From Rhizobium phaseoli (GTDB lineage Bacteria > Pseudomonadota > Alphaproteobacteria > Rhizobiales > Rhizobiaceae): a stretch of DNA of 64,000 nucleotides. The translations under genes and the position numbers were made by a program. The first letter of the stretch is position 1, and every line of letters begins with the position of its first letter. Of the stretch, positions 1 to 8,039 are shown in pieces. Where the stretch lies: positions 62,001 through 126,000 of the forward strand of contig NZ_WUFT01000005.1 of assembly GCF_010668805.1 (NCBI RefSeq), read 5' to 3'. Below the pieces are notes generated by a model. The model was not told where the DNA came from, made no database searches, and saw only the letters and a program-made list of their open reading frames with translations.

Positions 1-160
1 TGTAATGGGTCTCCCTTGCGCCGCAACCGTCCTCTGCGTTGCGTAGCAGGGCGCGCCCGAGCATAACGAGCGGAAGCGCCGTTGAACGGCGGCAGAACCT
101 GCTTTTGCCGCATTGCTTCGCGAAATAGCGAAGTGAGGGTCAAGTTTTAGAGGACTGCCG
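1..160. other. Non-coding leader before mltG
   Basis: No reading frame long enough to assign runs through this stretch, and the end of the upstream gene is not recognisable. A short inverted repeat (six-base arms at 116-121 and 128-133, six-base loop) and a GC-rich near-palindrome around 78-92 lie just before the mltG start. In relatives mltG usually follows fabF, so this is probably the fabF-mltG spacer; that is inference from known gene order. Confidence 0.4.
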
Positions 161-1399
161 GTGAGCGATACGACGAACCAGAGCAACGATACCCCGCAGG
201 GTGAGAACGGCCGGCAAGCGCAGAAGGGGCCGATCATCCCGAAGTCGCCCAGCGAAGCCCTGCGTCCGGAGCGCGTTCCGGAGCCGCCGAAACGGTCCAA
301 GAAAGCCCGCGGCCAGGTGGTTCTTTTCCTGAACTTCATCATGACGATGGCAGTTGTGGTCTGCGTCGTCGCCATCATCGCCTTCTACTACGCCACATCG
401 ACCTATCGGAACCCTGGTCCGCTGCAGACCAATACCAATTTCATTATCCGCAATGGCGCCGGTCTGGCCGAAATTGCGACGAACCTCGAGCGCAACGCGA
501 TCATCAGCGATGCCCGCATCTTCCGTTATCTCACGGCAACGCATCTTTCTGCCGGCGAGAGCCTGAAGGCCGGTGAATATGAGATCAAGGCCAGAGCCTC
601 GATGAGCGATATCATGGAGCTTCTGAAGTCGGGCAAATCCATTCTCTATTCTGTTTCCTTCCCCGAGGGTCTGACGGTCCGCCAGATGTTCAATCGCATG
701 CTGGAGGATAAGGTGCTGGAAGGCGACCTGCCGGCCGCCCTTCCGGCTGAGGGCAGCCTTCGCCCGGATACCTACAAGTTCTCGCGTGGCACCAAGCGCT
801 CGGAAATCATCCAGCAGATGGCGGCGGCACAGCAGAAGATCGTCGATCAGATCTGGGACAAGCGCGACTCTTCGCTGCCGCTGCGGTCCAAGGAAGAGTT
901 CGTGACGCTCGCCTCGATCGTCGAAAAGGAAACCGGCGTTGCCGACGAACGAGCCCATGTCGCCTCGGTTTTCCTGAACCGCCTCGGCAAGGGCATGCGC
1001 CTGCAGTCCGACCCGACGATCATCTACGGTCTCTTCGGCGGCGACGGCAAACCGGCCGACCGGCCGATCTACCAGTCGGACCTGAAGCGGGAGACGCCAT
1101 TCAACACCTATGTCATCAAGGGTCTGCCGCCGACGCCGATCGCCAATCCCGGTAAGGATGCGCTTGAGGCCGTTGCCAATCCCTGGAAGACGCAGGATCT
1201 CTATTTCGTCGCCGACGGCACCGGCGGCCATGTTTTCGCTGCTACGCTCGAAGAGCACAACGCCAACGTCAAGCACTGGCGCAAGCTCGAAGCCGACAAG
1301 GGCTCCGATCCGAGCATCGCCGTCGACGGCCAGCCGGAAGAACAGCCGGCGGATGACGGCGCGACCGTCGTGCCGCCGAAGAAAAAGAAGATCAACTGA
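161..1399 (+). CDS. mltG: Endolytic murein transglycosylase MltG
   Basis: Membrane-anchored YceG/MltG protein of 412 residues that cuts nascent glycan strands and so helps set peptidoglycan chain length in the periplasm. The sequence shows a charged, proline-rich cytoplasmic tail (about 1-50), one transmembrane segment (about 51-75), then the MltG domain. The family's catalytic region ASIVEKETG lies near residues 251-259, with Glu255 the likely catalytic acid, followed by the conserved SDPTIIYG and GLPPTPIANPG stretches. The C-terminus is a lysine-rich tail. The start is GTG at 161; no in-frame ATG precedes the anchor. yicC follows after 18 bases and gmk 3 bases later, suggesting one transcription unit. 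Confidence 0.93.
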   Translation: MSDTTNQSNDTPQGENGRQAQKGPIIPKSPSEALRPERVPEPPKRSKKARGQVVLFLNFIMTMAVVVCVVAIIAFYYATSTYRNPGPLQTNTNFIIRNGAGLAEIATNLERNAIISDARIFRYLTATHLSAGESLKAGEYEIKARASMSDIMELLKSGKSILYSVSFPEGLTVRQMFNRMLEDKVLEGDLPAALPAEGSLRPDTYKFSRGTKRSEIIQQMAAAQQKIVDQIWDKRDSSLPLRSKEEFVTLASIVEKETGVADERAHVASVFLNRLGKGMRLQSDPTIIYGLFGGDGKPADRPIYQSDLKRETPFNTYVIKGLPPTPIANPGKDALEAVANPWKTQDLYFVADGTGGHVFAATLEEHNANVKHWRKLEADKGSDPSIAVDGQPEEQPADDGATVVPPKKKKIN

Positions 1400-1417
1400 T
1401 AGTTTCTGGAGGCTCGG

Positions 1418-2305
1418 ATGGCTTTGCAGTCCATGACCGGTTTTGCGCGGCGCGAGGGAACGAGCGGCCGCTGGCGTTGGGCATGGGAACTGCGCTCGGT
1501 CAACGGCAAGGGCCTCGATCTGCGGCTGCGCCTGCCATCCGGCCTCGAACGCATGGAGGCGGATGTCCGCCGCCTCGCAGGCGAAAGCTTCAGCCGCGGC
1601 AACCTGCAGGCATCGCTCTCCGTCACCGCCGACGAGAACCGCTTCGAGGCGGTGCTGAACAAGCAAGCGCTTGCCGCCGTGCTTGCCATGCGCGAACAAT
1701 TGGACGGGATCATCGATCCGGCGCCGCTGAAGCTCGATACGCTGCTTCTGGTGCGCGGCATCGTCGAATTCCGCGAAAGCGAGGATGGCGAGGAAGCGCT
1801 TGCCGCTCGTGATGCCGATATCGCGGCCGGCCTGTTGGCCGCGCTTTCCGATCTGAGAGCCATGCGAGAGCAGGAAGGGGCGGCGCTGACCCGCATTCTC
1901 CTCGACCATGTCACGACAATCGAAGGTCTGGCGCGCACGATCGAGGCCGACCCCTCGCGCTCGCCGCAGGAGATCGCCGCGCGGCTGGCCGGTCAGGTCG
2001 CCTTGCTGATGGACGGCATGGCCGCGCTCGACCGCGACAGGCTGCATGCCGAAGCCGCGTTGCTGGCGACCAAGGCGGATCTGCGCGAGGAAATCGATCG
2101 TCTGAAGGCGCACGTCGCCGCAGCGCGCGATCTCCTGGTGAAAGATGGCCCCGCTGGACGCCGGTTGGACTTCCTTGCACAGGAATTTAACCGCGAATCG
2201 AATACCATCTGCTCGAAGTCGAATGCCTCGGCGGTCACCGCCGCCGGCATCGAGCTGAAAGTTGTGATCGACCAGTTCCGCGAGCAGGTCCAGAATTTGG
2301 AGTAG
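1418..2305 (+). CDS. yicC: YicC/YloC family endoribonuclease
   Basis: A 295-residue YicC-family protein, a cytoplasmic RNA-binding family with reported endoribonuclease activity in Escherichia coli and Bacillus. The family's typical opening MALQSMTGFARRE and the closing stretch with EFNRESNTICSKS and a glutamate-rich helix are both present, so the gene is full length. An SD-like GGAGG lies 8 bases before the ATG. It sits between mltG and gmk; the yicC-gmk pairing (3-base gap) is widely conserved, which supports co-transcription. Confidence 0.93.
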   Translation: MALQSMTGFARREGTSGRWRWAWELRSVNGKGLDLRLRLPSGLERMEADVRRLAGESFSRGNLQASLSVTADENRFEAVLNKQALAAVLAMREQLDGIIDPAPLKLDTLLLVRGIVEFRESEDGEEALAARDADIAAGLLAALSDLRAMREQEGAALTRILLDHVTTIEGLARTIEADPSRSPQEIAARLAGQVALLMDGMAALDRDRLHAEAALLATKADLREEIDRLKAHVAAARDLLVKDGPAGRRLDFLAQEFNRESNTICSKSNASAVTAAGIELKVVIDQFREQVQNLE

Positions 2306-2308
2306 GAC

Positions 2309-2971
2309 ATGAATCCGGCGAAATCCTCGCCCGTCCAGATCGCCCGCCGCGGTCTGATGCTTGTCATCTCGTCGCCGTCGGGCGCCGGCAAGTCCACCAT
2401 CGCGCGCACGCTGCTGGAGAAGGACAGGCAAATCGGCCTCTCCGTCAGCGTCACCACGCGCCAGCGCCGCCCGAGCGAAATCGAGGATGTGCATTACCAC
2501 TTCAAGAGTGTGCGCGAGTTCGAGCGGATGCGCGATAGCGACGCGCTGCTCGAATGGGCCGAGGTGCATGGCAATTTCTACGGCACGCCGCGCGAGCCTG
2601 TCGAGCAGGCCATGGCCGAGGGCCGCGACATGCTCTTCGATATCGACTGGCAGGGCGCCCAGCAACTGCAGGAGAAGATGTCGGCCGACGTGGTTTCGAT
2701 CTTCGTGCTGCCGCCGACCATGACCGAGCTGCAATCGCGCCTGCACCGCCGCGCCGAGGATTCCGAGGAGGTCATCCAGACGCGCCTCGCCAACAGCCGC
2801 GCCGAGATCGCCCACTGGCGAGAATATGACTATGTCATCGTCAACGACGATCTCAACGCCGCCTTCGACGCCGTCCAGTCGATCGTCAAAGCCGAACGCC
2901 TGCGCCGCGACCGCCGCCATGGCATGTTCGACTTCGTCCGCGAGTTGCTGGAAGAGACGCCGTCGCTTTAG
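2309..2971 (+). CDS. gmk: Guanylate kinase
   Basis: Cytoplasmic guanylate kinase (220 residues) that phosphorylates GMP or dGMP to GDP or dGDP with ATP, an essential purine salvage and synthesis step. The P-loop [10 protein letters not shown] lies near residues 21-30, followed by the GMP-binding [15 protein letters not shown] and the downstream [10 protein letters not shown] motif. Length is normal for the family. The ATG is 3 bases after the yicC stop. Its 3' end converges on an ABC transporter gene across a 34-base spacer with no clear terminator. Confidence 0.96.
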   Translation: MNPAKSSPVQIARRGLMLVISSPSGAGKSTIARTLLEKDRQIGLSVSVTTRQRRPSEIEDVHYHFKSVREFERMRDSDALLEWAEVHGNFYGTPREPVEQAMAEGRDMLFDIDWQGAQQLQEKMSADVVSIFVLPPTMTELQSRLHRRAEDSEEVIQTRLANSRAEIAHWREYDYVIVNDDLNAAFDAVQSIVKAERLRRDRRHGMFDFVRELLEETPSL

Positions 2972-3005
2972 GATAGATGCTGAGAAGCTTGAGCGGTAGC
3001 TGCGC

Positions 3006-3797
3006 TTAGAGAAGCATGGACGCGCCGCGATCGAGATAGGTGTCCAGGAACTGCTCCAGACGCGGATTTCGCGGTTTCTTGAACACGTCTTGCGGCGCTC
3101 CGGTAAACAGTACCTTGCCGTGGTCGAGGAAGATGATCTGCTGGCCGACCGTCGCGGCGAAGCCGATCTCGTGCGAGACCACGACCATGGTCATGCCCTC
3201 GGCCGCCAGATCGCGCATGACGTTCAGCACCTCGCCTGTTAGCTCTGGATCGAGCGAAGAGGTCGGTTCGTCGAACAGCATGATCTTGGGCTTGAGCGCC
3301 AATGCGCGGGCAATGGCGACACGCTGTTGCTGGCCGCCGGAAAGCTGCGAGGGATAATGCCCGGCACGCGCTTCCAGCCCGACTTTCACAAGCTGAGCCA
3401 ACGCCAGATCCTCGGCCTGTTTGCGGCTCAGCCTGTGAACCATCTTGAGTGCCTCGCTGACATTGCCGAGCGCCGTCATGTGCGGCCAAAGATTAAACTG
3501 CTGGAAAACCATGCCGATCTGGGCGCGGATTGTTCGGTTCATAGCCGCAGGAACGCGCTCTCGCATACCGTCGGCGTTCTCGCTGAAGCCAAGTACCTCG
3601 CCATTGATGGCAATCGTGCCGCGGGTCGCCTCTTCGAGAAAGGCCATGCAGCGTAAAAGCGTGCTCTTGCCGGAGCCGGAAGGGCCGATCAGGCACGAGA
3701 CTTGTCCCTGCGCTATCTCGAGGTCGATGCCTTGCAGGACAGTGGAATCCCCGAACTTCTTGATAAGATTTTTGACTGCGATTGCGGGAACGCTCAT
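3006..3797 (-). CDS. Polar amino-acid ABC transporter ATP-binding protein
   Basis: ATPase subunit (263 residues) of a HisP/GlnQ-type importer. Visible motifs are Walker A GPSGSGKST (about 38-46), the Q-loop in MVFQQFNLWPHM, signature LSGGQQQR, Walker B IMLFDEPTSSLD and the switch-histidine segment VVVSHEIGFA. The frame is open further upstream, but the start MSVPAIAVKNL at 3797 gives the family's normal length and a 4-base ATGA overlap with the permease gene before it. It is the last gene of a four-gene unit (binding protein, two permeases, ATPase). The substrate is not determined; neighbouring aminotransferases suggest an amino acid or derivative. Confidence 0.93.
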   Translation of the reverse strand: MSVPAIAVKNLIKKFGDSTVLQGIDLEIAQGQVSCLIGPSGSGKSTLLRCMAFLEEATRGTIAINGEVLGFSENADGMRERVPAAMNRTIRAQIGMVFQQFNLWPHMTALGNVSEALKMVHRLSRKQAEDLALAQLVKVGLEARAGHYPSQLSGGQQQRVAIARALALKPKIMLFDEPTSSLDPELTGEVLNVMRDLAAEGMTMVVVSHEIGFAATVGQQIIFLDHGKVLFTGAPQDVFKKPRNPRLEQFLDTYLDRGASMLL

Positions 3798-4462
3798 GCG
3801 TTGAAAAACCTGAATCTGGAAAGTTTCGTTTCGGCGAGATTGCCAAGCCGGCCGGTGAATTCGACCAGCACCCAATAAAAGAGCGCCAGCGCGGAAAGCG
3901 CTTCCACGAAGGCGTATTGCTGCGAACCTATGGCGCTCAATGTCGCCGTCAGTTCCGGCACTGTAATGATCGAAAGTACTGCCGTCTCCTTCATGAGGAT
4001 CACCGCCATGTTCACCGACGGCGGCAGCACCAGCATGGTCATTTCCGGCAGCAGGATGCGCCTGACGATCTGCCCTTGCGTGAGGCCGACGCATTCACCG
4101 GCTTCGATGTGCCCCCTTGGGACGGCCCGAAAGCCGGAGCGGAAAATTTCGCTAAAATAGGCTGCACCATAGATCGAGATGCCGATCAGCCCGGCGGGTA
4201 GGGGATCCAGCGACAGACCGACGAAAGGACCACCATAATAGACTAGGAAGATCTGGATCAGGAAGGGCGTGCCGCGCAGCACCGCGACGATAAGACCGAG
4301 CGCCTTATCGACCGCCAGTCCGCCATATTGCCTGCCGACAGCCAGCAGAAAGCCAAGGGCGGCGGCGGCAATCGTGCCGAAAACCCAAATCATGATCGTG
4401 ACGCCCGCGCCGCTGACGATCGCAGGCCATTGCTCGATGAGGACGTTGATGTCGAAGCTCAT
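3794..4462 (-). CDS. Amino-acid ABC transporter permease, second of pair
   Basis: Inner-membrane permease (222 residues) of the HisMQ/GlnP family, with about five hydrophobic segments. The family's EAA loop is visible as the segment with GLTQGQIVRRILLPEM. It overlaps the first permease gene by 4 bases upstream and the ATPase gene by 4 bases downstream, so translation is probably coupled. The two permeases are related but not identical, suggesting a heterodimeric channel. Confidence 0.92.
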   Translation of the reverse strand: MSFDINVLIEQWPAIVSGAGVTIMIWVFGTIAAAALGFLLAVGRQYGGLAVDKALGLIVAVLRGTPFLIQIFLVYYGGPFVGLSLDPLPAGLIGISIYGAAYFSEIFRSGFRAVPRGHIEAGECVGLTQGQIVRRILLPEMTMLVLPPSVNMAVILMKETAVLSIITVPELTATLSAIGSQQYAFVEALSALALFYWVLVEFTGRLGNLAETKLSRFRFFNA

Positions 4463-5100
4463 CGGGGCGCTCCAGGAAGTGAGCGTTCGATCAGGCCGCC
4501 GGCCAATGCGACGATCCAGTTGATCACCAGATAGATCAAGCCGGCAGACGCGAAGAGCTGCAGGGGCAGAAAGGTGCTGCCGGCGAGATCCTGCGCCATG
4601 CGCGTCAATTCGACAATGCCGACGACGGAGACGAGAGACGACGCCTTGAGAATGAGGATCGCTTCATTGACGAGGGCAGGCAATGTCAGGCGAAGGGCGG
4701 TCGGAACCTTGATGCGGCGAAAGATCTGACCGGGCGTCAAGCCGACCATTTCAGCGGATTCGACCAGCCCGACGGGAACGCTGGCAAAGCCGCCCCGCAG
4801 GTTCTCCGCTTGATAAGCGGCGGTACAGAGCGACAGGCCGATGACTGCCGCCACAACGCTTGGCACATTGATGCCAATAACTGGCAAAAGATTGTAAATC
4901 AGCAGCAATTGTACGAGCAGCGGCACGCCGCGAAAAAAGCTGATAAAAATCCGGGCAGGCAGCACCAGATGGCGCCGCAGCGAAAGCAGCATGCCCGACA
5001 GCAGGATCGCGATGGCGAAACCGATCAGGATTGATACGACGCTGATCGTGACCGTATAGATCGACGCCTGCAGCAGCAATTCGAAGAGTTTGAAGGACAT
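4459..5100 (-). CDS. Amino-acid ABC transporter permease, first of pair
   Basis: HisMQ-type inner-membrane permease of 213 residues. The N-terminal hydrophobic segment starts at about residue 10, and the EAA loop region reads VESAEMVGLTPGQIFRRIKV. It lies 99 bases downstream of the binding-protein gene and overlaps the second permease gene by 4 bases. Length and motif spacing are typical; nothing suggests a defect. Confidence 0.92.
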   Translation of the reverse strand: MSFKLFELLLQASIYTVTISVVSILIGFAIAILLSGMLLSLRRHLVLPARIFISFFRGVPLLVQLLLIYNLLPVIGINVPSVVAAVIGLSLCTAAYQAENLRGGFASVPVGLVESAEMVGLTPGQIFRRIKVPTALRLTLPALVNEAILILKASSLVSVVGIVELTRMAQDLAGSTFLPLQLFASAGLIYLVINWIVALAGGLIERSLPGAPR

Positions 5101-5199
5101 GAGGGTTGGATGTCGTCCCCTTGGCAGTCATGAAACCAGATATGCTTCCAATCATGCCCCGGTACATCCGGGGCATGATCGGTGATGACGATCAATCGA

Positions 5200-6027
5200 T
5201 CAGAATGCTGGGTCCTTGACCGAATCCGGGGTGTCAAAGGTCGCACCGAACCACTTCTTCTGCAGCGAGGCCATTCTGCCGTCGGCCTTTATCTTCAGCA
5301 TCGCGGCATCGATCGCATCCATTAGCGGCGCGTGATCGGTATCCTTCAGGCCGATAAAGCCGAAATAGGATTTTTTGCCGAAGGGCGGCAGCACGACTTC
5401 GAAGACACCCTCACGCTGCTTGGCAACGAAAGCGATGTTCGGCAGAGAGTTTGCCACGCCGGCGATGCGGCCGGCGGCAAGATCGGCATAGGATTCGGTA
5501 AAGGCCGGATATTCACGAATGTCTGCTTTCGTCGGCAATGTGTCGGAGAATTCCTTGAGCTGATCGAGCTGCGAGGTTGCCTTGCCGACGCCGATCTTCT
5601 TACCAGCGATGTCTTCCGGCTTGCCGATGGTTTGATCGCCCGCCTTTTTGAGAATGGCTATGGTCGCTTCGGCCAGCGGCGGCGTGAAGCGATAGCGCTC
5701 CATGCGTTTCTTGGTAATCGTCGCCGGGCCGGCCACCACGTCGAATTTTCCGGCTTCCAAAGCAGGGAAAACGCCATCCCAGGGCAACGTCACCCACTCG
5801 ATCTTCACACCGAGCTCCTTGCCGATCTCGTTAAAAAGATCGACGTTCAATCCGACATGCTCACCAGCGTCGATGAAGTCAAAGGGTGCGAAGGCCGTCT
5901 CGGTGCCGACCTTCAGGGTGCCGGCGGCCTTGACCGCCGCCAGCGTATCTGCAGCGTGCGCGGAAAATGTCGCCCCGAGCAGGAACGCGGCGCTCATCAA
6001 CCCTTTGAGCAATGAATTCTTCTTCAT
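5200..6027 (-). CDS. Periplasmic amino-acid-binding protein of ABC importer
   Basis: Solute-binding protein (275 residues) of the family-3 type (SBP_bac_3). A classic Sec signal peptide ends near AHA-AD (about residues 1-25). The mature protein opens with the family pattern GTLKVGTETAFAPFDFID, has a conserved EAGKFDVVAGPATITKKR segment and carries an aromatic ligand-binding N-lobe. It is the first gene of the transporter operon and has its own promoter in the 223-base region shared with the divergent GntR gene. The exact ligand cannot be read from sequence; a polar or aromatic amino acid is the reasonable guess. Confidence 0.93.
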   Translation of the reverse strand: MKKNSLLKGLMSAAFLLGATFSAHAADTLAAVKAAGTLKVGTETAFAPFDFIDAGEHVGLNVDLFNEIGKELGVKIEWVTLPWDGVFPALEAGKFDVVAGPATITKKRMERYRFTPPLAEATIAILKKAGDQTIGKPEDIAGKKIGVGKATSQLDQLKEFSDTLPTKADIREYPAFTESYADLAAGRIAGVANSLPNIAFVAKQREGVFEVVLPPFGKKSYFGFIGLKDTDHAPLMDAIDAAMLKIKADGRMASLQKKWFGATFDTPDSVKDPAF

Positions 6028-6113
6028 GATCTTCTCTCCAGTTTTTGCCCTTCCAGCGGAAGAGTCCAGGTTCCCCAGCGTATTCCCGCCGAACGAGCTT
6101 CTCTGGCTCGCTT

Positions 6114-6125
6114 TTGTCTATACAA
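6114..6125. promoter_or_regulatory. HutC/GntR-type operator
   Basis: The 12 bases TTGTCTATACAA are nearly palindromic and contain GTCTATAC, which fits the GTnTAnAC core described for HutC-subfamily GntR repressors. The site sits directly downstream of the predicted -10 box of the ABC transporter promoter, where bound repressor would block transcription. The GntR gene encoded just across the intergenic region is of that subfamily and is the obvious candidate ligand-responsive binder. Confidence 0.65.
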
Positions 6126-6153
6126 ATAGATATAGCTCAGCATACAGTGTCAA
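6125..6153 (-). promoter_or_regulatory. Predicted promoter of the amino-acid ABC operon
   Basis: On the minus strand a perfect TTGACA (6153-6148) is followed, after 17 bases, by TCTATT (6130-6125). This is a plausible sigma70-type promoter about 100 bases before the binding-protein start. Its -10 end abuts the HutC-like operator. Confidence 0.5.
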
Positions 6154-6250
6154 TGTAAAAGTCTTGAAACGCAAAAAACGTGCCGGACCTTTGGCCGAAA
6201 CCGCCTCGCATCGAGGCCAGGATCTGAACGCCGTCGCGGGATCGAGGTGA

Positions 6251-6997
6251 ATGTTGGTCTCAATTCATCAGAGAATCTTCGGAGACATCGAGGCGAAGAT
6301 CATGAATGGCGACTGGAAACCTGGCCAGCGTATCCCGATCGAGCACGAACTCGCCGACCAATACCAATGCTCGCGGATGACCGTCAACAAGGCGCTGTCG
6401 GCGCTCGCCGAGCGCGGCATGATCGTCCGGCGGCGCAAGACAGGCTCCTTCGTCGCCTCGCAGCAGATCGATCGCACGGTCATGGATATTCAGGATATCA
6501 GTACCGCGGCGGAGCTTGCCGGGCACGAGCACGACCACCGCATTCTGAAGCGGCAGATAGAGAAACTGGATACGTCAGGCGCCGTCTTATTGGGTGAAAG
6601 GCCGGGTGCGGAGGTTCTCAAGCTGCAATGTCTGCATCTCGTTGACGGCAAGCCGAACGCCATCGAGCGACGCATCATCATGCTTGATGCCGTACCGCTT
6701 GCCAGGAATGAAAACTTCGCATCCGTTCCGCCGGCAAAATGGTTGCTGGAGCAGGTGCCGTGGTCGAAGGCAAGGCACATCATTCGCGCCGTTTCCGCAG
6801 ATCCGGCAACCGCCAGGCTGCTCGAGACCGAGCGTGGTGACGCCTGCCTGACGCTCATTCGCCAGACATGGCAGAATGGCCGGACCGTCACCTATGTCGA
6901 GATCACCCATCCCGGCGACCGCTTTCAATTCGCCGGTGACTTTCAGCCGACCGAGCAGGAAATGTCCGACCATTCGTCCCGGAGAAACGCAACGTGA
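6251..6997 (+). CDS. GntR family transcriptional regulator, HutC subfamily
   Basis: DNA-binding regulator of 248 residues. The N-terminal winged helix (about 5-70) shows the GntR pattern IHQRIFGDIEAKI and the recognition segment CSRMTVNKALSALAERG. A C-terminal UTRA ligand domain follows (about 90-235), with the typical WLLEQVPWSKARHIIRAVSA. HutC-type proteins repress amino-acid catabolic or uptake genes and release DNA on binding a small molecule. It is divergent from the ABC operon and overlaps the LysR gene downstream by 4 bases (GTGA). ATG at 6251 is chosen, with GAGG just upstream; GTG at 6247 is out of frame. Confidence 0.9.
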   Translation: MLVSIHQRIFGDIEAKIMNGDWKPGQRIPIEHELADQYQCSRMTVNKALSALAERGMIVRRRKTGSFVASQQIDRTVMDIQDISTAAELAGHEHDHRILKRQIEKLDTSGAVLLGERPGAEVLKLQCLHLVDGKPNAIERRIIMLDAVPLARNENFASVPPAKWLLEQVPWSKARHIIRAVSADPATARLLETERGDACLTLIRQTWQNGRTVTYVEITHPGDRFQFAGDFQPTEQEMSDHSSRRNAT

Positions 6998-7926
6998 GTG
7001 CGCCCCGCCGCTTCAAAGCCATTCCGCTTAAAGGTTTGCAGGCCTTCGAAGCCGTCGGCCGCTGCGGCAGCGTGACGGCCGCTGCCCTGGAATTGAATGT
7101 TTCGCCCGGGGCGATCAGCCAGCAGGTGCGCAAGATCGAAAGCTTTCTCGGCGTGACGCTTCTGGAGCGCAACGGCCGCACCGCGGAGCTGACCCTCTGG
7201 GGCAGGCTGTATCATCAGGAGATATCAAAAGGCTTCGAGCAATTCGCGATTGCCGAACGTATGCTGGAGCGGGCACGCAATGAAAATGCCCTTGTCCTGA
7301 GTGCCTTGTCTTCCGTCGTCAATAAGTGGATCGGCCGGCTTATCTTCGGCTGGCAGGCGCTTCATCCGGATGCACATGTCCGGATCATCGGTCGCGACAG
7401 TGAGCCGCGTATGGGCTTCGACGAAATCGACTTTCGCATCAGCTACGGGTCGGACGTGCTGCAGCACGAGCATTACAGTGAACTATTCCGCGACTGGGTC
7501 GTGCCCGCCTGCTCGCCGGCGCTCATTCAAAAGCGTAAGCCGTCGGCATCTGAACTTTTCGACTATCCACTACTGCATGTCGAATGGGAAAGGCACTTCA
7601 CCCCGTACCCCAGCTGGGTCGATTTCGCCGCGAAAGTAGGCGTGGCTCTCAGGGAAACGACGCCTGGACTGTCCTTCACCTTGTCAAGCAGTGCGATTGA
7701 TGCTGCCGTCAACAAACGTGGCTTCGTCCTCGCGCAAATGTCGATGATCGCCGATGAGCTGGAAGCTCAGACGCTCGTCATCCCTCTCGATATCCGGATA
7801 CCGCTTCGCGAAAGTTATTTCCTGGCCTGGGATAGGTCAGCGCTGCAGAAATCCCATGGTGCCGCCTTCCGCGATTGGCTGATGACGATTTCGCGGCAGC
7901 AGGCACGGATTTCCGCCCCGCAATGA
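6994..7926 (+). CDS. LysR family transcriptional regulator
   Basis: LysR-type regulator of 310 residues. The N-terminal helix-turn-helix (about 5-65) has the pattern GLQAFEAVGRCGSVTAAALE and SPGAISQQVRKIESFLG; the C-terminal part is the co-inducer-binding domain. Sequence style is close to the GcvA/AmpR branch (IPLKGLQAFE opening). The GTG start overlaps the GntR stop by 4 bases, so the two regulators are probably made from one mRNA. The monooxygenase gene follows after 113 bases. The target is unknown; the monooxygenase or the transporter next door are the natural candidates. Confidence 0.9.
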   Translation: MSAPRRFKAIPLKGLQAFEAVGRCGSVTAAALELNVSPGAISQQVRKIESFLGVTLLERNGRTAELTLWGRLYHQEISKGFEQFAIAERMLERARNENALVLSALSSVVNKWIGRLIFGWQALHPDAHVRIIGRDSEPRMGFDEIDFRISYGSDVLQHEHYSELFRDWVVPACSPALIQKRKPSASELFDYPLLHVEWERHFTPYPSWVDFAAKVGVALRETTPGLSFTLSSSAIDAAVNKRGFVLAQMSMIADELEAQTLVIPLDIRIPLRESYFLAWDRSALQKSHGAAFRDWLMTISRQQARISAPQ

Positions 7927-8039
7927 AGATCTTGCCAATCTTTTAGAAAAACTAAAATGAAAGATAGTTCAGCACCATTGCTCAAAAAATCGGCGCGGGG
8001 ATAATTTGCGCAATCATCAATATTAGAGGCTGGAATTTC

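Noticed and set aside
140..2920. Very long open frame on the minus strand opposite mltG, yicC and gmk
   Set aside because: It is the antisense shadow of three well-recognised genes; high GC and strong codon bias keep the opposite frame open. It has no SD or domain resemblance.
3798..4094. Upstream extension of the ABC ATP-binding gene
   Set aside because: It reads inside the permease gene in another frame, and the ABC domain starts right at MSVPAIAVKNL with the expected 4-base overlap.
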